From: Verpa conica
Lineage: Eukaryota > Ascomycota > Pezizomycetes > Pezizales > Morchellaceae
Length of the DNA stretch: 64,000 nt
Direction of reading: 5' to 3'
Assembly: GCA_033030425.1 (NCBI GenBank)
Contig: JAUFSD010000020.1
Location: forward strand, 744,001-808,000
Shown here: positions 55,921-64,000 of the stretch, one piece after another
Layout: the number at the start of each line of letters is the position of its first letter
Numbering within the stretch: the stretch's first letter is position 1
Made by a program: the position numbers and the translations under genes
Notes under the pieces: model-generated
The model's database searches: none
The model's input: only the letters and a program-made list of their open reading frames with translations
What the model was told of the DNA's origin: nothing

Positions 55921-57379
55921 CTAGAACAGTATCATCTGGAAGCAACAAGGACGAGGCATGAGAGCTCATTGCAGTCATTTCAACACACGCACGAGATTTC
56001 AATTTCAGACGATTAGATGAGTGATGTGATAGTGGGCGTTGATGCCTGGTTGAGGTTCGTTTGGTATATCTTCTTGAGTAGTTACCAAAGTCCCGGTAAA
56101 CTACGCGAGAATAGACTGGAATACAACCACCCTTACCGCATGAGCGAGCAAATGATAGGATTAGAACTAGGGGATGAAGAAGATGAATGGCCACGATGCA
56201 GTAATGACTTTACGGTTGTAGCAGGTCTTTGAGTGACCAGTGTCGTGCGCAAGGTGGGTGTCGGTACTTGCTTGTATTCTCATGTGACTGATTGGAAGGC
56301 CCAAGAATTTTTTCGTTGTAGCTTGAGTACCGCCATGAGTTCTTTCCTTCCGTGATATTCCCAATACCCCCAAAAATGATAGCGTGGGGGTAGAAGCGTC
56401 TCCCGGATGGTAGAGGGGGGTATATGGACAGATGTTTTAGATGAAATAGGTTAGAAAGACAAAAGAACAAAAGTATAATCTACCCCTACTTTTCGGTTAG
56501 TTTTTACGGTTTACCCTTCGGTGTGATATACACTCAAAGGAAACCTAACCCAGTACATTTTTTATATAAATTTTATTCTTGCATGCATACTCTATTGATT
56601 CTGTGACGCTACATCAACTACAGTAAGGAAACACAGGGTGAGTTTACTGCCATACCACTATGGAGTGTAGTTGCAAATACCGAATTAAATCAGTAATTGA
56701 GGTATATAACTGTACCAATAACATATTTCACCCATGTCGCTAGCATATTGGCAAGGGCACCGTACTTATCCCACCCCACCCTTTGGTACTGTAATGGAGC
56801 TTGATGATTAAATCTTTTCCAGCTCGGTTTTTTTACAGTGTCTAGATTCCTTACCTGATTGTTTTACCATGCTCATCCGACGTCACTGGGGGAAATCCAA
56901 ATGGTTTTTGGTGTGTAATTGAATGCCAATATTTACCATAGAGGGTAATAGTAGTAATATAGTATTGGGCTATAATATAGCTGTAGGTAGAGTTATTATG
57001 AGTCATGTATATATGGTAAAATAAAAAGAACTGGGGTATTTCCTAGTGGGTTAGGTTTTCTTTCGAGTATAGATCACAATGAAGGATAAACCCACGACGA
57101 CCACCTGGGAACTTGGGTACATGGCACGTATATTTAAAACAAAATGTACCAGGTCTTGTGTAATATAGACGGATTTAAATATATATAATAATATGAGCTA
57201 AGAATAACTACAAACTAGATTAATAATATATCATGCCAATAATTGATAGTTATCAATCAAAGGGAGGGTTATTACAGATAACGTATCTTAAATAAAAGCA
57301 ATAATGTGAACAGAAAGCACTTTTGGATGGGGTAAAACATATTAGCACAACCTTTCTGACAGCGTCTATATGGTAATCA
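55921..57379. other. Intergenic, no gene recognised
   Basis: Strongly AT-rich between 56930 and 57350, with no motif supported. Confidence 0.4.
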
Positions 57380-57620
57380 TGGCTGCAACCCATCAACGGA
57401 GTCCTCCACGAGGTATACCTGTAGAGAATCCTCCACGGGCTCTACCGGTTCTAGGTTATTTATTGGTGGGGGGTCTTCCGTGGAGACTAGTGGAATTGGA
57501 TTAACTGTGGGGGATATTCCGCGGAGACTAGTGGAATTGGATGAACTGTGGGGGCGACTGGGAATTGCCGAGGATCTATTTGATTATATTAGATATGCTC
57601 AAGAAGGAAAGTATACACAC
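57380..57620 (+). repeat. Two-copy 42-bp tandem repeat in a possible coding start
   Basis: GGAGACTAGTGGAATTGGAT(T/G)AACTGTGGGGG occurs at about 57482-57513 and again at about 57524-57555. From the ATG at 57380 a frame gives SPPRGIPVENPPRALPV and WRLVELD followed by a TAA; the second copy reads PRRLVELDELWGRLG in another frame and goes on to AEDLFDYIRYAQEG. A short protein broken by the duplication or by an indel is possible; no family recognised. Confidence 0.35.
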
Positions 57621-58421
57621 ACACCAATCAAAATCACTTCTAGTAACAGTTCTTTTTCCCACATCAATAGCCCCGCTGCGTGCTCCGACCTCTGTCCAAA
57701 GCTTGAGTGGAACAGTTGTCCATGCTTTGTCAATATCAACTCACGTGGCTGCAGGTACGACGTTATGACAATCACCGATTCGATTGCTCCGATGACTGCC
57801 GGGCAGACAAGATTAAAATAGTCGGCAACAGTGTCCAATGGCGTCAGCGGTATACACTCTGCTACGAGTAAGGTCCCTTTCAAGAGCTCTTGTGATGCTT
57901 TAAAAGCCCCATTAAGAACCGCAATCCAGTGGACACACTGTGGGATACATGCCGAGCCAACATAGAGCGTGATCTCTGCTAAAACCCCAAGTGCATCCAC
58001 AAGCTTTGCTGATTCCGGCTTTGACACCGCTCCCGGGAACGACTCGCTTAACGAGAATGCAAATCGCAACATGACCCTAGCCCCAATGGAACATAGAAAT
58101 ACCCAACTAACGGTAATTGCATATATCCAGGCCACATATCCAAAGCATCCGGAGTTCTTGAGCGAACTCTTTTTAATGCGCGCCGCACTTGCAACATACA
58201 ACTCAGAACATGATATAACGGAACCACTATGAATGTAAGTTATAAATCACACCGGTAGCAAGCAGGAGTAAGTACCGATTTGCAGTTGACGGCTCTGCGC
58301 GATATTTTGTGTATGCCTCTACCGCATATCGGTATTGGTCATCTAGATTAGTATCTGTGAACAGAGGTGTATCTCTATCACTATCACAGCCAAGATTCAA
58401 CGGAAGCCACATTTTAGCCAT
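57599..58421 (-). CDS. Uncharacterised multi-helix (possibly membrane) protein
   Basis: Two-exon minus-strand model: 58421-58251 and 58201-57599, joined by a 49-nt intron (GTGATT to TCTGAG) that keeps frame; about 257 residues. The first exon starts MAKMWLPLNLGC and contains a Tyr-rich YRYAVEAYTKYR segment and LLLLATG at its end. The second contains hydrophobic segments AWIYAITVSWVFLCSI, VLAEITLYVGSACI and VCPAVIGAIESVIVITSYL, spaced like membrane or buried helices. The frame upstream of the ATG is also open for some codons, so the true start may be further 5'. I do not recognise the family. Confidence 0.5.
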
Positions 58422-59328
58422 ATTAACTAGAGAGCTGCTGCAACGTCTGGTTAGCCTTGACCAATATCGAGATATGGAAATTATGGGCGGGGATTACCGG
58501 ACTATGTACTTGCCTTGTATCTTGGAAGTTGACCGATCTGAAATATATACTACGAATCGTTTTGTTATGTCAGAAGATAAGGGTATCAAAGGAGACACCA
58601 ATGGACCTAGAGGAATAGGGGATGGGGGCAGTGGAGGAGGGGATGATATGGTTGGAGAAGCTCTGCGGTATGGGAGGTGATGAGAGGATACGAAAAAGGC
58701 CAAGAAGACTGGAGAAAGGTTTAGAGACGTTAGAAGATTTGGAGGATGCGCTCTGCCCCCGGAGGTACTTTGAATATATTAGGAGACCGAGGTATCTTAG
58801 GGATAATGACAGAGTTGGGAGCAAAGCAGGGAATTAGAGGTACTGGGTTTGTGCCGGGGGTAAAGGGACCGTGGGACCTTATGAAAAGTGTGTGATTCTC
58901 AATTACAAGCGTATTATAGGCGACTTAATCAATGTCTCGGGGTCCAGTATTGTATATTATATGCCATATAAGAACCCTTGAAGTAATGTACATATTCTAT
59001 GAGTTTTTTACATATCCTATTATCACACTCAACCGGAATTATATAACAGGCTTCCTACGGAATAATACCATTAATTGTGGAGAGGCAGCCCATCAGTTAT
59101 TCAATAGACGGTGCTGCCCAGACATAGCAAAGTGTGCTTTTTTTATACTAGCACATCTTCAGGAAGGATATAACAAGTACAACGATTTCAATCTAGCAAG
59201 TTCAATCAGATTCTTTTAATCAATATTCTCCCGGCGTTTGTCCCAACCACCTTGAGTAGCTTATAGATGCTAAATGGCCTTATTTGATCAAGGTGTATGC
59301 TGGTTATAAAATAATATGCCCATATATA
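58422..59328. other. Intergenic, one basic open frame
   Basis: A plus frame at 58622-58837 encodes a very basic, Arg/Glu-rich 71-aa stretch (RIRKRPRRLEKGLETLEDLE). No family recognised; start and context unsupported. Confidence 0.3.
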
Positions 59329-59619
59329 TTAAGGTTTGGCTGAATCATCCTGGTAATTAGTAGCACAAATTACCCCTGCACAATCCGGTTCCCACTTGAT
59401 TACCTGGGAAATCATATGAATTTCAATAACAGACCGCGCTAAACCCTCAATAGCGCCGCTACAACATTGACCATGTCTGCGCGGCCAAACCCGGCCTGTA
59501 CAATTCCCATTGAGATATGTACCATTCCTATTGATAGGTCTTTCAATCCCTATATATCTCCATGGCATCCAAGCCAGAGATTTAAATGGTCCGGCCCATT
59601 TAAATGTCTGGGTATCCAT
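59329..59619 (-). CDS. Hypothetical 96-aa protein with four cysteines
   Basis: A single open frame, TrpTrp-rich N terminus (FKWAGPFKSLAWMPWRYIG) and four Cys (GNCTG, GQCCSG, PDCAGV). No signal peptide. An inverted repeat, ATTTAAATGG and CCATTTAAAT, overlaps the start at about 59579-59606. Composition is more protein-like than that of most small frames here but no family is recognised. Confidence 0.3.
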   Translation of the reverse strand: MDTQTFKWAGPFKSLAWMPWRYIGIERPINRNGTYLNGNCTGRVWPRRHGQCCSGAIEGLARSVIEIHMISQVIKWEPDCAGVICATNYQDDSAKP

Positions 59620-60408
59620 ACTTATCTCTCTTCAAGCCATGTTTCTTAACTTTTGTATAGGGTATGTAATATCAAGAGTCTTTCTATAGGTCTCTAGAAA
59701 TTTACCTATTTGGAACTACAGGCCGTTTGGAAAGGTTAACCTAATTTTGGTCTTATCATCTCCCCAGTTAGTATATTATGTACGTAGGGAGGATGAATTG
59801 AGATGGTAAGCTGTTTAGTGTTATGTACGATCAGAAAACCAAGTCAATGGACAACACAATAGATCTAACCTCAACCAGGAATTATTGTATATTTAACTTT
59901 CTAGGGATGATCTATGTATATTGAATTATCCCGCTTCGAGTAAAATATATGTGTGGTTGATATCACTTAGCGATATCTACTGCGGGGTGCTTCTACCTAG
60001 ATGAATGTACATACCCTCTGTCAGATCCCGGCCTTTAATGGAGGAAGATTACAACAAAATATAGAACAGGCTCCAACTAGGTAGTCTGTGTGAGAGTTAT
60101 TGATATGAGAATCGCACGGCCGTTTATGGGGCTATAGCGTTGTAGTCCTAGCGTGCCAAGAGCTTCTGGCGTAGTATGTGACGTCACCCGATAGCTATAA
60201 TGCAATGTGGTGTTAAGGACGACAAACGGCGGACAGATCGCAACAACAAGAAACAATGAACCGTACGTTTTAATTCCTTACCGTACATTAGGGTACGGAC
60301 ATAGCATCCGCCAGAACTTCGAACTAATCCAAATATCTAAAATCCTTACCCCCCCAATAATACTACCCACCCCTATCCTTGGGAGCCATAGGAGGGTCGC
60401 AGAAAATG
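59620..60408. other. Intergenic, no gene recognised
   Basis: No supported feature. A plus frame at 60207-60461 runs into the intron proposed for the next gene. Confidence 0.4.
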
Positions 60409-61091
60409 GGATCAAAGTGGTTTGTTCACCTTTCCCCAGAGTTCTCTCGAGACAACACTAACCCCCGCCAAGGGGCGACGCAGAGATCGGTCATGCATGG
60501 GAACAATTGCACCATGTCTCTTGTCAGCTCTGCGCTTGCAAACATACACTCACAACCCAGGCCTTGCACTTAACGAGGATATATCAATTAAAGAGGGAGG
60601 ATATCGAATGGCCTGCGAGTGGAGTTCTTACCAGACTCCAGAAAAAAGTGCGAGAGACCATGGATCAAGCCTCCGGCGACCCCTCCCGACAACATAGTCC
60701 GCTGGATCGAGAGTGTTACAAAAGGACAAATGCTATATCTATTCTAGGAAGAATCTTTCATGTGCATCACTGGTTGGATCAGTCCACCAGCCACTTGACG
60801 GTCGAGGAAACGCTTATGAACAAAGTCGACCTGGTGATACCCCCCTGGCGTCGGTTGCTTGCCCTTGCCACTGGGGGGTATACTGTTACCGATTCAGCTA
60901 CCGTGGATGTCCTAAAGAGATGGACCAAGGGTGAGCATTCGTTTGGCTCTATTCTCATAGAGTCTGAGGATTGTATTGCAGATGTAGCGGCATTTCTGAA
61001 CGGGTGTCCGCCGGCAACCAAAATTGAATGTAGTGAGAGAGGGGGGTCTGCTATCAGAAGGAGGGTCTTAGAAGGATTTCTTGATGTTTAA
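60409..61091 (+). CDS. Uncharacterised protein, about 200 aa
   Basis: A short first exon from ATG 60409 (MGSK) is joined through an intron starting GTGGTTTG and ending CACTAACCCCCGCCAAG (56 nt, good branch point) to GDAEIGHAWEQLHHVSCQLC, and the frame then runs to TAA at 61091. The second exon has a Cys/His cluster (HHVSCQLCACKHT) that could bind a metal, LKREDIEWPASGVLTRLQKK, and a C-terminal VDVLKRWTKGEHS...ECSERGGSAIRRR part that resembles the C terminus of the protein at 33178-33990. The first exon is uncertain; the long exon is better supported. Function unknown. Confidence 0.5.
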
Positions 61092-63572
61092 CGGTCGCTT
61101 TTGAGTCTGCATTCGATTCCTGTCACTACATTGATAGGATCAATGCTATGTAATATGAGTATCAGGACTCATGAGAATAACTGGAGTGGGTTCATACATT
61201 AACTACATGTATTTACAAAACTACCCCAATATAACGATACTTATGCTATTACCCTTAAATCTGTTTTGCCAATTCTACCTGTGGTGAAATAATATCTTTA
61301 AAGCAAGTAGCATATCTTATTTTGTGTGTTCATTCATACCGCGTAAAACACACTTGCTGTCGGTCAAATCCCTCTCCTATGGCAAATGCCACCTAGCCGA
61401 TCCCTACGCCAAGAAGAATTGGGCGGCGAAATCGCATGCCAAGAGAGCCCGGCGGCCAAATAAAGCTTGGCTACATTACATCTGCCAGTATATAAGCGGT
61501 ACCTCTTCCCCCCTCTGTCTCTCCCCATGAGATCTTGTGCCGGCTCTGCAGCTCTTACTGGTCGGTGCCTATAGCTGCTTGCAGCTAGCCCTTCCTGCCT
61601 TTAATGGCCAGTTCGCCGCCTATGCTTGAGCGTCCGGAGGCTGTCTCAGCGCTCTCCTTCCTTCCTTCCTTCCTTCCTCCCTTCTTCCTTTCCTCTGGTG
61701 TGCTCTTTTCCCTTTCTCGCTTTTTTCTTCCGCTTCCTCTCTCGCTTTTTCTTCTTTCGGTTCCTTTCTTCTTTTTTTTTTTGATTTTTTTTTTTTACTG
61801 TTGATCTCTGGGCGCTGTCCGAGGGATTGAAAGTAGAAAAATTAAAATCGACTTACCTTGGGTTTCTGTGGGCTCTTTTGTAAAGTATTTTGTTGTTTTC
61901 TGTGGAATTTTCGATGAGTAACTATCTTGTTTTCTGTGCGGGTTTTGGAAAATATTTTCTTTGTTCTTTGTGGGCTGTTTTCAGGTGGCTCTCATCGATT
62001 CTAGGTTGTTCTTCTATATTCTAGATAATTTATTCGTGTTTGTCTAGGTGTCGCCTGTCGTATAGTTAATAGAAACCAGTGAGTGAAATGAAGGAGCCCT
62101 GTGCCCCTCGATAGACCAAACACCCATTTCTATTCATCACGGCGATTATGCACAACAGCCATTCCATTACAAACAATAATATGCCGGTGGAGAGTAAGAT
62201 GATACTAGTAACACGCACCAGCCCCTTTAAGCAATATACCTAGATATGAGCGTTTGGGGTGGCTTGTTTTACAGAAAGGCACCGGTGAGTCGCTGAAAAA
62301 CATTTGTGCCTCAACATTTCCATGGGTTTTTGTCATGGGTGGGACTCGTTGCGTATCACATTCAATAAATCTAAGTCTTTTCGGGATCGATCACGACTTA
62401 CAGTTTCCACAACAATTACCTGGGGTCTCTTTGATAGCAACTTACCGGAAACCACGCTGCCGAGATTCCATGAGCCCATGCGAACTGTACTTCTACTGAC
62501 TGCCCAAAATGTACCCTTATCAAGCTGCGAGAATTCCTTTCGTCATTCTTGGCGATATAAAATTTTGGTAACGATCATACCTCGCGGTTGGGGACTAGGT
62601 GTAATCCGAACCGGTATTCCGATACCCGAATATGTCTGTATACACTGGTAAGTAGTAACAAAGAGCTGGATGCCTTCGTGGGTGCTGAGAAGACTTATTC
62701 CAAAGACATCTCGCTATTAAACCCAAGGTTCAGCTGTACATCATCATATATCACTCGAATTACCGACAACTCCAGATGAAACATACCAACTCTGTAGATG
62801 GGTTCATACCTGGTCTAGGCGTAACAGTCATAGGCAGGCTGTATTGGTGATATTTGCGGCATCCATTGTTCACAATTTGAATGATCATATGGATAGAATG
62901 GGAGTCGGGTTGTCGTAGTTACACTATGCGGCGAGAGATATCAAAGTGATGGGTACTCTTGGTAAAGTCGTATATGATTATTTTCGAATAATGCTTTTTG
63001 TCAAAGGCAAGAGTAGAGTCAGCAGTGCAGGAAGTCTCTAGGGAGCGAGGTATATACACCGGTCTAGGTATCAATCCCATTTTTGGAATCCAATATTCCT
63101 ATGAGTCATGCCGTGTAGGTTATAAGTGGTCTCCGGTGTGAAATGTGGAGGTAGCGAAGAGGTTCGTGATCTAGATATTATTTCTTCAGATTTTCAGTTA
63201 CATCACTGACAGGATAGAATATCGACAGTGGGGGAACGCACCAATCATGTTTATCATAGTATCCTACTCGACGCAGCTTCTATCGGGTCCTCTTGTCGAT
63301 ACATTGAATCTCAGTATATCCCGGTTTCGTAGGTTGTTTGTGCGTCGATGGGATATTTCCCGTCTTGTGGTACCGGAACGTCATCAGCAGATTAACAAAT
63401 GGCACTGCATCCACCATACCAAGCCTGCCTTTAGGATAGGGAAGCACGCGCACGTCTCTCCAACGACAATCAGCTGGAAACATTTTTTATTGGTGTCCTG
63501 ATACATATTCCCTTGCTCGGTAGCAGCAACAGTGCGTTTCCTTTCAACCGCGCCCCTGGAAGATGACGGATG
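61092..63572. other. Intergenic with pyrimidine-rich tract
   Basis: 61655-61800 is a long TTCC/CTTT/T-rich tract; its open frame is an artefact. Upstream, TGGCAAATGCCA near 61380, the block GCCAAGAGAGCCCGGCGGCC near 61439 and a TATATAAG box at about 61491 recall the R2 repeat. Downstream, TTTCTGTGGGCTCTTTT-like phrases recur three or four times between 61865 and 61985. Other frames (62304-62651 plus) show no motif. Confidence 0.4.
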
Positions 63573-63640
63573 TGTTCTAGTTCATTGGGGGAACGTCGCT
63601 TATCCAGGAACGTTCCTGAATGGACTGGTCCACCAGCAAA
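63573..63640 (+). repeat. R3 repeat fragment
   Basis: GTTCTAGTTCATTGGGGGAACG, GCTTATCCAGGAACGTTCCT and GAATGGACTGG match 55791-55840 and, in reverse, the right part of 25612-25785. It holds a GAACGTTCCTGAA box at 63608-63620. Confidence 0.6.
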
Positions 63641-63940
63641 TGGTTTATTATACCGGAGGTACAACCACCATCTCTAGATTTTGGTATGGGAGCAATTGTA
63701 GAGTGTCTAGAGGTGCCAGTACTATCTTATACTTCTCTGACTATATACTAATATATATCTCACCCATATATCAACCCTACTAAGGTAGGGCTACTCCATA
63801 TATGAACCCAGCAGTGGAGACACTTCTAGGTAGCAGCAGATTATACCTAGATTACAGTATATATGGAGGAGGGGTCTCTCATAAATTATTATATAGAGTC
63901 TCTAGTTTATGGGGCCACTATATGTAAATATAGATATATT

Positions 63941-64000
63941 TTTGTTGAATAGACTGGCAGTGTTCCTGAATGGACTGGGGTGTTCCTGAGTGGACTGGCC
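63941..64000 (+). repeat. R3 repeat, cut by window end
   Basis: TTGTTGAATAGACTGGCAGT then two tandem units GTTCCTGAATGGACTGG and GTTCCTGAGTGGACTGG. It matches the start of the copy at 25612 and runs out of the window. Confidence 0.6.

Noticed and set aside
61604..61804. Hydrophobic 66-aa frame resembling a membrane peptide
   Set aside because: Encoded entirely by a pyrimidine-rich simple-sequence tract.

Overview
The window looks like a gene-poor, transposon-rich stretch of a filamentous ascomycete nuclear genome. The support is short GT-AG introns (about 41-92 nt, several with CTAAC/CTAAT-like branch points close to the acceptor), a fungal-type TPR-CHAT gene and caspase gene, BED-finger hAT and Tc1 transposons, and long AT-rich intergenic DNA. 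A pezizomycete (truffle-like) source is my inference from this style; no species was verified. No rRNA, convincing tRNA or CRISPR array was found.

Layout. 0-5 kb: a three-exon small beta-rich (ET79/aegerolysin-like) gene at 2009-2537, then an LRAT/NlpC-like gene (4079-4687, minus) whose 3' end was cut by a short retroposon. 8.7-10.6 kb: a caspase (C14) gene broken by a nonsense codon and two frameshifts. 11.5-15.5 kb: a decayed Tc1 relic, two TIR elements that share CATCAGCAAAA termini (one holding a GC-rich minisatellite), and an uncharacterised minus-strand gene. 17.8-21.8 kb: a TPR-CHAT pseudogene with several in-frame stops, frameshifts and a hAT-MITE inserted with a perfect 8-bp duplication. 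28.4-29.8 kb: an apparently intact DD34E Tc1 transposon. 31.9-32.3 kb: a second kind of hAT-MITE. 33-36 kb and 43-46.7 kb: uncharacterised or decayed genes, two of them carrying further hAT-MITE copies. 47.1-50.2 kb: a near-complete hAT element with a perfect 8-bp duplication, inserted in an ankyrin-repeat gene; its ends match the three MITEs. 50-64 kb: foldback sequences, small uncharacterised genes and repeats that carry heat-shock-element-like motifs.

How it fits together. The clearest story is a transposon ecosystem. One hAT source element (now frameshifted) and its MITE progeny, a retroposon family with an (ATTC)n tail seen at five sites with target duplications, a live-looking Tc1 copy and several foldback repeats have landed in or beside genes of the cell-death/immunity type (caspase, TPR-CHAT, ankyrin). 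Those genes are themselves eroded. Several insertion sites still show the pre-insertion reading frame, so the order of events can be read directly.
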